Positions 1-11,380 of a stretch of 64,000 bases of DNA are shown here, in pieces (positions within the stretch are counted from its first letter, which is position 1; each line of letters starts with the position of its first letter). The notes below the pieces were generated by a model. It was not told where the DNA came from and ran no database searches. It worked only from the letters and a program-made list of their open reading frames with translations. Both the position numbers and the translations under genes were made by a program. Source of the DNA: Phlegmacium glaucopus (lineage: Eukaryota; Basidiomycota; Agaricomycetes; Agaricales; Cortinariaceae); contig MU130477.1 of the NCBI GenBank assembly GCA_015039465.1, positions 772,244 to 836,243 on the forward strand. The letters are read 5' to 3'.

Positions 1-91
1 GTTTACTCCAGTTACTCCGCTCTTTCTAAGCCTCAAGGTTGCTAGTATTGCTTTTGCTCCAGAACTCTGTCTTCCCCTGTGGGCTGATTAT

Positions 92-615
92 TCAATTCGT
101 ATCTTTTCGCCCTCTCGCAGATGCATGCATCATGCTTCCAGTGCCGCCTCATCATTGAGACCATCCAAAGAAGACTGCGGAAATGAAGACAATTCCGATT
201 CCGATTTGCGATTCAAAAGACGAGGTATATGTCGCATATAATGACCTCGACCTCGACAGATTCTGAAGGTGAACCCTAGTGGACGCAGGCGAGGTAGAAA
301 CCGACAAAGGCCCCACCAACACCTCACTATTTTGACGGAAAGGCAGCTGCTGGTGGTGGTGTTGAGGATCATGGTCGGGTTGGTATTTCCACGTCAACAT
401 CACCATGAACATCATGATCCTGTAGCTCCGCACCACAACACCATTTCCTTCCAAGTATACACATAAGTCGCATCAAGTCCAACAGCCACGTCGATGGAGG
501 CATCCCATTTCAAGGACTGACGACCGTGACATCAGATGGAGCAGTCGGTGGTGGTGGCGCCAGCAGAGGAGACTGTGATCTCAGCTCGGCCATTATCCTA
601 CTCCTACCATACCCA
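92..615. repeat. Direct repeat, left copy, flanking NB-ARC-TPR copy A
   Basis: This stretch is repeated in the same orientation at about 7735-8373. Shared landmarks are cttttcgccctctcgcag, a run ending tccagtgccgcct, the his-rich catcaccatgaacatcatg stretch and a shared tail near ctcctaccatac. The copies differ by many small indels. The reading frames in it are short and disagree between copies, so I see no reliable gene. It ends where homology to the upstream regions of the other NB-ARC-TPR copies begins (about 620). Confidence 0.75.
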
Positions 616-619
616 CCCT

Positions 620-1036
620 TCCCCAGGTCGGCTGGCTGGTCTTGTTCCTTACAGTGTGCTTTGACTACGTTCCGCGTGATTGCTGCGTTAGCCGTCAACA
701 AAGCCACGCACCTAGCTCGCATTCTTTCGATGCAGGAGACATATGTAGTAGTAAAACACAGCCTTATCAGACCAGGCCAGTAGTGACTGTAGTGTGTCAA
801 TTTTCGGTGCAAATTTGCACTTGTGAAATCGAGTGTGTCAAGGGTAATGGCTATCACCATTTAGTGCTCAGCAATGCATCCGATGGCCACCAGTTTGGCC
901 AATATAAGTGATTTTTTATTATAAAAATTCAACAAGATGATTTGAGGTAAAATTAGGCGACAGCTCTTATGTAATCAAGACGTCTTTCTTCTTGCCTATC
1001 ATCACAGTCTCATCACCACGCATCGAGCACCACGCA
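620..1036 (+). promoter_or_regulatory. Conserved 5' flank and probable TATA box of NB-ARC-TPR copy A
   Basis: The sequence from about 620 to the start codon at 1037 is shared with the regions before copy B (about 23290-23764) and copy C (about 51830-50555, opposite strand). Inside lies a conserved AATATAAGTGAT-type box (TATAA at 903-907), about 130 bases before the ATG, followed by a pyrimidine-rich stretch. Conservation outside the reading frame in three copies supports either a promoter/5'UTR or simply shared ancestry. No transcription start is proven. Confidence 0.4.
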
Positions 1037-4000
1037 ATGTTCGGCGATATGAAGCGCCTTTATAAGAAAATTGGCAAGTCTAAGAAAGAAAAAAATACAT
1101 CTCTGACCCCCACCGATGCTCTTGGTTCAAGTCCTGAAGTAGCAACTTCGACATCGACAGCCATAACGAGTATCGCTGATCTCATACCATCCGTTCCCGC
1201 TAGCGCTCAAGTTCATAAAGCCGTTGGAAATACAGTGAGTATTCAACTTCGCCCACCGTGCCCAAAGTTACTTATCCATCGTCGTCGACCCAGGAACTCC
1301 AAGGCCCCGCCCCAGTATTTGCCTTGGAGATCAGTGATCTTTTTCCCGTAAGCGTTCGACCTAGCCCATCACATCCATAATCACTCAATCATCACCGTCG
1401 ATTAGACCGCCCATGAACTCCAAGTCTCCGCCCCAGTTTCTGCTTTGGTGGAGATTAATGATCTTGCTCGCGTAAGCATCCAACCTCGACCCACCACATC
1501 CATAGTCACTCAATCATCTCGTCCATCAGACTGACTATGATGAACTGCAAGTCTCAGTCACTCCCGTAGCCCATTCGGAAGAAATTCCGCTCTCCTCGCC
1601 TGCCAACTTGGGATCTACGGAATCAGAACAAATTCCCTGGGTGAGTTGCTTACACCTGATGTTCTCGGCTAGTCCTGATGAACAAGACTCAGAATTCTGG
1701 CTCGGGTTTCTTTCCGAATGCCCAGAATTTATTCATCGCTGGCGGCACTTTTGTAAGTCTTCTCTTATACTGTACAAATGACTTCGCAACAATTATACAT
1801 ATTACATCTGCCAGAACTATATAGTCAATATGCCCCCGGCGAATAATCGCCAAGGGCAGATAAAGACCCCCGTACTTCAAAACCCAAATCCCAGTCCAAT
1901 CTTTACTGGACGGAAAGATATACTCGACAAACTTGGGAAGATTTTTGGTCCTCGTACTAATAGTGAACGGATGTCAAGGCGTTCTTGTCTCCTCTGGGGA
2001 TTGGGAGGGATTGGAAAGACCCAGATCTGTCTCAAGTTCACAGAAAATATGTCTGACAGGTAAGTGTCTTCAAATTATATTCATAACAACAGTGTGGATT
2101 CATTTCTTACTCAAGTTTTTCATATGTGTTCTGGGTTGATGCCTCCTCTCTTGAGAGCATTACAATGTCTTTCAAGGAAATATCCACCATTCCTGCTGCA
2201 CAGGTATTTGGTGTAGATGGCTCAGTTCAGTCTGCCCTTCAGTGGATATCTCACATTCAAGAGGAATGGTTGACTGTGTATGATAATGCTGATGATCCTT
2301 CTCCAGAGGTAGTGGCCAAGTTCATTCCTCCAGGTAACAGAGGTAATATTCTCATTACTAGCAGAGACCAATCCATGGGAAGGATTGTATCATTTGAGAA
2401 CAGAATTGTGATCAATGAGATGGAGGAGTCAGATGCTATATCTCTACTCCTTAAGTCTGGCTCTTTGGATTCATTACCTGAGCATCAGCAAGCTGCTAAA
2501 GGGATTGTCAATGAACTTGGCTATATTCCTCTTGCTGTTGATCAAGCTGGTGCTTATATTGAAGCTGGGAAATGTGATCTCAATGATTATCTGAGACAAT
2601 TCTCCTTACATCGTCAGGCTCTCATGTCAGATGCTGCATTCACAGGAGCATCCAACTATAATCAAACAGTGTATGGGACTTGGGATTTATCCTTTAGAGA
2701 AATAGAAAGGAGAGCTAGTGGACAATCTGACACTGGAACTGCACAAGCAGCCCAGGCTGCAATTCTAATTCTTCAAATATGTGCTTTCTATCATCATAGC
2801 AACATTTCTAAAGACATATTCCAATCTGCTGCTAAGGAGTCCAGGAAATATACTATTGATAATGAGGTAGCTGAAAGGTTACCCCAAGCAATCAACTTAT
2901 TGGACCATACTCTACTTACACTGGATAAGGATGGTCAGTGGGATGACTTCCTGTTTGGGCAAGGCATTGGTGTACTTCTGTCATTCTCCTTGATGAAAAA
3001 AGGACAATCATCTAAAATGTTGTCTATTCATCCTTTGGTGCACTGCTGGAGTCGAGAGCGAATGTCGAAACCTGAGCAGCAAAGAATATGGCAGATGGGA
3101 AGAAGAATTTTGTCTTGTGCAATCCCAGAGAGATTTACAACTCAGGATTATGCATTACGACAATTGATCCTTCCACATATTAAGGCAAATGAGTTACATG
3201 GAAGACAGATGGGACTTATCAGGCACTACTATCATGATACATATACTAATTTTGCACTAGTACTGAGGGAAAATGGAGACTGGAAGAATGCAGAGGAACT
3301 GTATCTTCAAGTCATGAACATGAGCAAGAAGGTGCTTGGTCCAGAACATCCATCCACCCTCACAAGCATGGCAAATCTAGCAGCCACATACTGGAATCAG
3401 GGAAGGTTGAATGAGGCAGAGCAGTTAGAGGTTCAAGTCATGGACATGAGGAAGAAGGTTCTTGGTCCAAAACATCCATCCACCCTCTTAAGCATGGGAA
3501 ATTTAGCAGCCACATACCGTAATCAGGGAAGGTGGAATGAAGCAGAGCAGCTAGAGGTTCAAGTCATACACATGAGGAAGAAGGTCCTTGGTGCAGAACA
3601 TCCAGACACCTTCACAGGCATGGCAAATCTAGCAACCACATACCGTAATCAGGGAAAATGGAGTGAGGCAGAGCAGCTAGAGGTTCAAGTCATGCACATG
3701 AGCAAGAAAGGTCTTGGTGCAGAACATCCAGACACCCTCACAGGCATGGCAAATCTAGCAGCCACATACTGGAATCAGGGAAGGTGGAATGAGGCAGAGC
3801 AGCTACAGCTTCAAGTCATGGACATAAGGAAGAAAGTTCTTGGTACAAACCATCCATCCATCCTCTTAAGCATGGGAAATCTAGCAGCCACATACCGTAA
3901 TCAGGGAAGGTTGAATGAAGCAGAGCAGCTGGAGGTTCAAGTCATGCACATGAGGAAGAAGGTCCTTGGTGCAGAACATCCAGACACCCTCACAGGCATG

Positions 4001-4783
4001 GCAAATCTAGCAACCACATACCGTATTCAGGGAAAATGGAATGAGGCAGAGCAGCTAGAGATTCAAGTCATGGACATGAGCAAGAAAGTCCTTGGTGCAA
4101 AACATCCATCCACCCTCACAAGCATGGCAAATTTAGCAGCCACATATTGGAATCAGGGAAGGTGGAATGAGGCAGAGCAGCTAGAGGTTCAAGTCATGGA
4201 CATAAAGAAGAAGGTTCTTGGTGCAGAACATCCATCCACCCTCTTAAGCATGGGAAATTTAGCAGCCACATACCGTAATCAGGGAAGGTTGAATGAAGCA
4301 GAGCAGCTAGAGGTTCAAGTCATGCACATGAGGAAGAAGGTTCTTGGTGCAGAACATCCAGACACCCTCACAGGCATGGGAAATCTAGCAACCACATACC
4401 ATAATCAAGGAAGGTTGAATGAAGCAGAGCAGCTGGAGCTTCAAGTCATGCACATGAGGAAGAAGGTCCTTGGTGCACAACATCCAGACACTCTCTCAAG
4501 CATAGGAAATTTAGCAGCCACATACTGGAATCAGGAAAGGTGGAATGAGGCAGAGCAGCTATTTGTTCAGGTCATGGACATGAGGAAGGACATTCTTGGT
4601 CCAGGACATCCAGACACCATCACAAGCATGGAAAACCTAGCAGCCACATACCATAATCAGGGAAGGTGGAAAGAGGCAGAGCAACTAGAGGTTCAAGTTA
4701 TAGACATGAGGAAGAAGCTTGCTGCAGAACATCCAGACTGGAAATATAGTAACCCTATCATGCAATTAGAGAAGGTGGAATGA
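1037..4783 (+). CDS. NB-ARC-TPR STAND protein, copy A (intact, 7 exons)
   Basis: A NOD-like STAND NTPase with a C-terminal TPR array, presumed to be a cytoplasmic sensor. Exons read as 1037-1234, 1294-1347, 1406-1471, 1530-1640, about 1687-1752, 1815-2059 and 2116-4783. All have GT-AG borders and compatible phases, giving about 1,135 aa. The P-loop is WGLGGIGKTQI (exon 6). Exon 7 opens with FWVDASS, then a Walker B-like WLTVYDNADD, an RNBS-B-like GNILITSR, a GLPL-like YIPLAVDQAGAY and a conserved HPLVHCWSRERM. About 11 kinesin-light-chain-type TPR units of 42 aa (HPxTLxSMxNLAATYxNQGRxNEAEQ) follow to the stop. The N-terminal exons encode a low-complexity Ser/Thr/Ala region and the motif FFPNAQNLFIAGGTF. 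It is the only one of the three copies here in which I found no lesion. The exact acceptor of exon 5 is uncertain by 6 bases. Confidence 0.88.
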
Positions 4784-7734
4784 AGCAGAGCATCTCAAGG
4801 TTCCGGTGATATTGAGTACACTTGAAATCAGAAGTGTTAATCAGGATGAACATGGTCCAAGTTTGAAGAACCAACCAAAGTATAAAACAATTTGTACTTT
4901 ACCCTATTTACTTTCACATATTTCAAAACCAGAAACACATACATTTTCACTTTTCTGTTATGTATCTACACCTTAGTTTGTGCACTACTGTGCATTATTT
5001 ACTGTCTGAAATATACAATGATTTGTAACTTTAAAACCCTCTTTTTTGTAGCAGAGAATAATGTGTCAAAGTTACCCAGAAAGCAATTTTGATTTCATTG
5101 ACAAACCATTATGGTACCAGATTATTTCCCTATAACCTATTAATCAAACAAAATTGCTCATCTCCTAGCTATATAACTTCTTTTAGTATGTATTTTCTAA
5201 TTGACTATTAGTTATAAATGTCAATTCAATTGTCAACAGTAAAAATCCATATTTCAGCTAACATACAGAGGATTGTCAGGCCTTGTTACCTGTGAGTCAG
5301 TGTGACTGTGTGACCATCCTGATAAATTTCATTTCATCAATTTCCTTTTTTGTATCTATTTCTGGCACTTTCTCAAAATTGCATCTTCTGCAGACACTGG
5401 GGCCAGAACCTTCTTTTTTGGAAATAAAGAAACACCTATACATACTCCCTCAATGAGCCCTTTACACTCCAGGTCCCACCTATCCCAATCAGAGTCCAAT
5501 TGGAATTAAGATAGATGCCACCAACCGGCACCCATTATGTAAGCAGATTGAGCTCAATTTCTCAACCTCAATAACCTGCCACAAAAGGAATATTTTGAAA
5601 ATGCGAGCCCACCAAACAGATTAGAGCTACTTTGTAAACATATCTCTGTGCTTAGAATTCTTAAAAACTTCTTTGATCAATGAAAATTTCTCCTTTTTTA
5701 TTGAACTTGGAAAAAGCTTCCAATGTCACTTTTGTGCACAGAAAAGGTAAAAGAAAATTCAGTCAAATTTTTAGCCAAACATTTTGCCACTTACATAAAG
5801 CATCACATGGTCTAATCTCAGATCTTTTGTTGACATCTTGAAGCGTGATTAGAGTGCGATAGTGGCACAGACACCCATTGCTTGTCTTGATGAAGTCCCA
5901 CAGCTCCAAATCTTACAGTATAGTATCTGATTTAAACTGTGTTATGCTTTCACTGACTTATGACATTCCACAGATATGCCAACTGTTCTGCAAGGTTCAT
6001 CAACTCATACGCACAGGGCCTTTCAGGTCCAGAAGCTTCTTGGGCCAGCAAGAAATATCATGGCCACCATACACTCCCTGCTGAAATTGTTGCTGAGTTC
6101 AAGGAATTGTTAGGGGATAACCCTGAAGTATATACCATCCTCACTGTTGACATTTTATCCTTATTTCGACTTGATTACATATTTATTTGCCACTGTTTGG
6201 CTACCACCCTATTTTGAGTAGTAGTCAGTAATTACTGACCTTATCTCATTATTAACTGGAAATCCCTACTTTGCTAGCTCATTGCTACTGTCACCTAGTC
6301 TTTATAGACTCCCCACTCTCCCTAGAGTCCCTGTCTCCTCTTATATGTAGGTTGCCCTAACAGGAATCTTATAAAGCCCATCTGGATGTGCTTAAAAGCT
6401 TAAAAAATATCCCTAAAACTGTAGGATAATTTTTTTATTCTCCAATGTCGTTTTTAATGCTTTTCCAGCTTTATTTTTTTTAGAAATTTCTCAAACCCAA
6501 CATTTCACTGCTCTTGGCACTTAGTAAGCTGTTTATGTAGGGGTGCTGGTTCCTGGTGGCATCTATCTTAGTGTTTGAAGGTTAGGTTAGCTAACCAGAT
6601 AACCAGAAAATAACTGGAAAATAACTGGACCTAACTGCAATGCTAACCTGACTGCAGTTAGGGTTAGTTAGTTTTGAAAATAACATAACTGGTTATAGAA
6701 AGGCCTATTTTACCCCTTCAAAATGCACCCACAAACATCAAAAATGCTCAAAATTTGACCAAGTTATTGTGAAATCTCTAAATATTAGTCAAAATAGTAG
6801 AATTTTAAGATAAATATGTCAATTCTTCACCAAATTAAGCATTCCTGTGCTCGTTTTAAAGCTAGGATACAGGGGAATAATATTTACTTAGACATATCTG
6901 GATGAATTTGCCTGGTTTCAGCCGAATTTCTGTTTTTCAGTCCTAACCAGTTAGTAACTGCAAATAACTGACTATAACTGGTTAATTGTGGTCCAGTTAA
7001 GTTATTTTTGGTTTTGGAATGAAGGCTAACTGGTCTCGGTCTTAGTTAGAGCCCCTGGGCATCAAATAACTGGACCTAACTGGACTTTCAAAAACTAATT
7101 GGAATTTACTAGGAATTTTTTTTAGCAGAAATTTGGCAGAAATGTGCCTGGACTCAGAATTCCTAGTACTTATCGAGTCTATTAGGATTGCAAATAGAAA
7201 TCACTAGGAAAATTCCGAGCAAATTCTCAGCTGTTCTGAGTTATTATTTATATACAGAAAAGAAATGTGTACAGCCAGCCTGAGAGCTAAATAGATGTGG
7301 GTATACACTAATGACACCTGCTTGGATCCTGTCCCATGCCTTATACATCGGGAGGAGAAGTGTTACAAGATGCCAGTGGTATCAGGTCACAGGTGAGGTG
7401 TGGTTTGATGAGGAAAGGTACAAAAGGGATAGTTGACCTCCCGGTGGTGCATGTTAGACTGTTGATTTGTTGGATTTGATCAACTTGTGTAGTTTTTAAT
7501 TTTTAATTTTAATTTTTGACTTTTACTTATGCATGATATTAGTGAGTACAGTCTTGATTCAGGGTGAGGAATTGGTATGCTCGGGAATGAGAGGGGCAGT
7601 TGACTGCCATCGACTCGATATTTCCAACTGCTAATGACTTAACTTTAACCTCTACCCAGTGCTACCTTGCTGTCGCGTCTAAAATGGTACGGGAAATCAC
7701 CCATTGTGTATCCAAATTCTGCCACTATTCACCT
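4784..7734. other. AT-rich intergenic region with repeat remnants
   Basis: The first part (4800-5650) is related to the 3' flank of copy B (about 28680-30200), so it is duplicated flank and not new coding sequence. About 5960-6130 has an open stretch reading HRYANCSARFINSYAQGL, then KKYHGHHTLPAEIVAEFKELLGD. This looks like an old exon or transposon remnant that I cannot assign. From about 6590 to 7100 the motif aactgg/ccagtt recurs on both strands. No other supported gene was seen. Confidence 0.5.
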
Positions 7735-8373
7735 TGTATCTTTTCGCCCTCTCGCAGATGCTTCCAGTGCCGCCTAATCATTGTGACCATCTAAAGAATA
7801 CTGCGGAAATGGGGACAATTCCGATTTGCGATTCGAAGGACAAAGGAGTCGCATATAATGACCTCGAAGGTGAACCTCTAGCAGACACCGATGGCGTCGA
7901 ACCGGACGCAGACAAGATAGAAACCGACGAAGGCCTCACCAACACCCCACCATTTTGACGGAAGCCAACTCCTGGCGGTGGTGTTGAGGATCGTGGTCGG
8001 GTTGGTAGTAGCATTCGTATTTCATCTTGAGCTTCGTCCATTGCAAATCTCTTACCAACCCTCCTTCTCCCTGCGTCCGTCGTCTCGCTGGTTTTCCTCC
8101 TGGTCCAAATGATCGTAATGATTCATAGGCTGATTCATAAATCAATCCACAACCTTATCCACGTTACCATCACCATGAACAGCATGATCCTGTAGTTCCG
8201 CACCCACAACACCAGCTCCGACGTATACGTAAGTCCAACAGCCACATCGATGGAGGTATCCCATTCAAGGACTGACAACCGTGACATCAGATGGAGCAGT
8301 GGTGGTGGTGGCACCAGCAAAGGAGACCTGCGATCTCAACCTCGGCCAGTATCCCACTCCTACCATACCTCCA
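7735..8373. repeat. Direct repeat, right copy, flanking NB-ARC-TPR copy A
   Basis: Same-orientation partner of 92-615, with the same cttttcgccctctcgcag start and ctcctaccatac end. This copy is longer by about 0.1 kb, mainly around 8000-8160. A short open frame begins inside (MLPVPPNHCDHLK and onwards, ending at 7958), but the left copy does not keep it open. Placement of copy A between the two suggests that the NB-ARC-TPR unit was inserted into, or duplicated together with, this sequence. Confidence 0.72.
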
Positions 8374-8451
8374 GCCTCCGACCCAAGCGTTACTATCTGA
8401 CTTTGCAGTAACGGTCTCTGACCCAACAGCCTAGGTTGAGAAGCCAAAGGC

Positions 8452-8943
8452 CTATAGGTAAGAGCTAACCAGACGCTGGATGGGAGATTTACGCATATAT
8501 GCTTGTGAAGCTGAGGACGAAGGAAGTGACAGAGGAAGAAGAATCCAAAAATTCGGTGAAGGGGAAGACATGGTTATTCCTGAATCCAGAGTCGATCCCT
8601 GTCCATTATAAAAGGCAACACCGAGAGCAATCTTGAAACCGGAACTGAAGGTAGCAACGGTGGGACAGGCGGTACAGCCTGTATCTCCATTCCCAATGCC
8701 ACCCTCCCCTCCCATCAAAACTGCAGACGTTTCGTCAGATGAACTATGTCCTGAATCAACATCCATATCACTTTCTTTCAAGACTCGAATGAGAGCCCAG
8801 CACCTACATGGACCTAACCAAGGAGTTGGTTCGCTTTGAGGTAATATGAAATGGAACACAATTCGGTACGGTGGAGAGATTGGGTTGTTGGAAGTTGTAG
8901 ACAAGAGATCTCGTTCAATGTGTAGATCTAGACAAAGGCGCAA
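8452..8943 (-). CDS. Uncharacterised open reading frame, 163 codons (doubtful)
   Basis: Open for 163 codons on the minus strand, between the right direct repeat and LTO1. The product is Ser/Gly-rich, with a patch reading MDVDSGHSSSDETS. I recognise no family, domain, signal peptide or membrane segment. Splice sites at its edges are not obvious. It may be a chance frame or part of a degraded gene. Confidence 0.2.
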   Translation of the reverse strand: MRLCLDLHIERDLLSTTSNNPISPPYRIVFHFILPQSEPTPWLGPCRCWALIRVLKESDMDVDSGHSSSDETSAVLMGGEGGIGNGDTGCTACPTVATFSSGFKIALGVAFYNGQGSTLDSGITMSSPSPNFWILLPLSLPSSSASQAYMRKSPIQRLVSSYL

Positions 8944-8991
8944 TGTACGAAAGAGCTCGAATCTACGGGGGTTTTGATGTCAGTAATGACT

Positions 8992-9190
8992 TCAAGAGCT
9001 TCCGATCTCCAAAATACCTTTTCACACAGAATCACCTTCCTCATCTTCCTCCTCCTCTTCATCGTATCCTTTCTTCAATTTCTTCTGACTGACACAATCT
9101 CTCCTTGCCTCCCCCAAGGCATTCCGCAAAGCGTCATAATATGACCTCTTTGCATCTTGGCTGTGGTTGGCAGTTGCTCGCTAGAGTGTC
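8992..9190 (-). CDS. Partial acidic C-terminal exon, possibly a GON7-like KEOPS subunit
   Basis: On the minus strand an open stretch reads SQDAKRSYYDALRNALGEA and soon ends in an acidic tail YDEEEEEDEEGDSV before a stop. The pattern YYxxLRxALGEAR followed by an acidic end resembles fungal Gon7, a small subunit of the KEOPS complex for tRNA t6A modification. The LTxWRD segment normally following is not recognisable, and an in-frame stop sits just upstream. The 5' exon was not found. It lies head-to-head with LTO1, so the intervening 170 bases may be a shared promoter. The assignment is tentative. Confidence 0.25.
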
Positions 9191-9364
9191 ATTTTTAAAC
9201 TGATGTGTTTGTGAGGTCGGTTTATCTCCTGCGTTCACTCCTTCTGGACGATTTAGAGAGTATTGAATCTTTATCCCTGGAATGAAGTTCAATCCCAAGA
9301 CTGGCTAGACACTTCCGCATAACAAATACAAATGCCGATACACCTGCCGGATACGTTTCTCAAA

Positions 9365-10040
9365 ATGACAGAGGTATTTGACTTAGAGTCTCTCATTCAT
9401 GTTGAACAAAGGTATGCACTGTCAACTTCCTCAAAACTGCGAATATTTTCACAATATTTTGACCTGTATGATCACCAGTTTCTACGATTCGGGATATCAC
9501 GATGGTTTTACACACGGACGTATGCATGGATTAATAGAAAGATCGTTAGGCAAGGAAAAAGGATTCGAAATGTGGGAGGAAATCAGGCTCTATGAAGGTT
9601 TCGCATTGACCTGGAGGGCGATCCTCAGACAGCAGTCAAAGGAAGACGAGTTGGGGTAGATTCTCCTAAAGCACTTTTGTTATCTGACTTATCGTTTCTT
9701 TTGTGGCAGCCGATCCTCCCAGCACATCCGACATCTACTCGAATATATCTCCCAGTTTCCACGCGTCAATCCATCCATCTCAGACGACGCTGCTTCCTCA
9801 CTTGACATATCGAGACTTCTACGCCAGATTCGGTCTCGATACAAGGCACTCTGCTCGACTCTTGGGGTTCTTCCCAGACTTCGATCCGCTGGCGAAGATA
9901 CTGATGAAGATATACCAGGAGATCTGGATATGCAAGTAGACAAGTCGTCGAAAATAACAGCAGAGTCTGCTATTCCTATCTGGAAACTCGATAAAACTGG
10001 TGCCAAAAAACCGGTGACGAACCAAGATCTCAGTTTCTGA
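9365..10040 (+). CDS. LTO1: LTO1/ORAOV1-like protein (Yae1 domain), 3 exons
   Basis: LTO1 works with YAE1 as an adaptor that brings the cytosolic iron-sulfur assembly machinery to the ribosome-recycling factor RLI1/ABCE1. Exons are 9365-9411, 9479-9655 and 9710-10040, with clean GT-AG borders, giving 184 aa. The N-terminus has the family signature: an FYDSGYHDGFTHGRMHGLIE run of GxxxG-type spacing, then EKGFEMWEE and EGFALTW (residues about 16-60). A coiled middle (QHIRHLLEYISQFP, RLLRQIRSRYKALC) and a charged C-terminus follow. The length fits fungal LTO1. The gene looks intact. Confidence 0.9.
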
Positions 10041-10654
10041 ATATCAATCACTAGAGTCGTTGAAAGTGGGTATATCGGACGACTTCATTTTGACGAGATG
10101 GCGGTGGGTTCACAAACCATTCACTTAAAGGTATCATGACCGCAGTGAATCTCACGTCCTGGTTCAACAGATGGTTCTTTGTGTGATAGATTACTCTCTG
10201 CTTGCAGCCAAAGTCCACCGCGAAAAACATTTTGCTACAGAGCGAACCGAAGAACTGAATAGCTACATCGTAATGTCACTGGGAGATGAAAAAAAAAATG
10301 GGGGGGCCCGTAAGTCGAACTTTTCAATACAACTACTATTGAAGAATAAACCATTATAATCCAGAGTGAGTGAGAAGTCTGAGGCGCAGTAGGAATTCCC
10401 TATATAAACCAATTTCCTCGAGCACGCTCCCAGGTTATGCCGACGAACGACCTTGGCTTCGAATAATTGGGAGCTCTCATGGATCACAAATACGTCGTCG
10501 AACCACTTTGTGTTTCGTCATCAAATATTCTTGTGATTGTCTTTCGGAAAATGCTCTGGCGTGGCAGTGTACACATTTGAAACGAAGATGTAAAAGCCTA
10601 AACACATTTTCAATTTTTCTAAACCGCTCCTGCTAATCCCTTCCATCTTGAGAC
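10041..10654. other. Intergenic region between LTO1 and the oxidase pseudogene
   Basis: Short frames only, none with recognisable similarity. It contains an A-rich tract followed by seven Gs near 10290-10305. It may include the decayed 5' part (signal peptide region) of the oxidase pseudogene that follows, but I could not identify it. Confidence 0.4.
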
Positions 10655-11380
10655 AGAATTGCGTTACTCTTGGACTAGATTCCTCACTGGCGTTCAATGG
10701 TGCTGTTCTTAACTCTGTTTCCGCCGCAGGATGGAACTTGGTACAGAACGGAACCTCCGGAATACGGGCACTTGAAGCCATGATCGTCTCTCCTGCTCTC
10801 GCGATATTTTTTTGACAGAGTTTATAACGACCCACTCATGACACTAAATGGTAACCCTGCTTGAGGTACTCTGTGGAACCTCGAGAAAAATATCGCAACT
10901 CCCTTGAGCGTTATTTCCGATACTTTTTGTGCTTTTTGTGCTTCTGGAGCAATGGCACAATGGTGCGTCTTCAACCCATAGCTTGTGAGTAAGTAGTGTT
11001 TAATCTGCTGTCAGGGAAAGCGTTGGAGGAAATATTGCTGCTACTACTGACGGTCAAACGGGAATCCGTCTTTTCGACCCCGATGTTCCTGTCAACAGTT
11101 TCGGGTTCTTCCAGGTTCTTCCCCTTTAAAGATGGAGGCGTTCCTCATCCATCGGCGTTCTTGAGAGTCTCCCAACGATTTTTTCCCTCGGTACATAATA
11201 CCTTCATCTCTTTCAGTATCCGGACGACACAGTCTTAACGATTGCGAACAACCCAAACTATCCATTTATGACATCGAAAAAACAAGAACAAAGAGACTAT
11301 TCCTCCGGATATCCTCAATCGTGTACGAATCACAAACTCCTTTGATGGTTCCGCGGCTCTATGGTTCTGGACGCAAGTGA
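10655..11380 (+). pseudogene. Decayed glyoxal oxidase (copper radical oxidase, AA5_1) fragment
   Basis: Family blocks are recognisable in successive frames of the plus strand: GWNLVQNGTSGIRALEAM, then DRVYNDPLMTLNGNPA, GTLWNLEKNIATPLSVISD, VGGNIAATTDGQTGIRLFD, NSFGFF, KDGGVPHPSAFL and YPDDTVLTIANNP. These match the N-terminal half of secreted H2O2-producing glyoxal oxidases of wood- and litter-decay fungi. Lesions seen are an extra T in a T-run near 10810 (frameshift), TGA where GNPAW normally has tryptophan, and a short tandem repeat of tgtgctttt near 10930. The segment between the GLRLFD-type and NSFEFF-type blocks is missing, and more frame changes follow. The catalytic C-terminal half is absent. 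It cannot be functional. Confidence 0.75.

Noticed and set aside
6538..7060. Possible hAT element (TAGGGGTGCT left, AGAGCCCCTG right) around the aactgg-rich region
   Set aside because: The ends match only weakly and no 8-base duplication is present next to them. Kept only as a repeat-rich stretch.
92..8373. LTR retrotransposon carrying NB-ARC-TPR copy A
   Set aside because: The direct repeats do not have TG...CA ends, there is no primer binding site, polypurine tract or reverse transcriptase, and the gene between them has introns.
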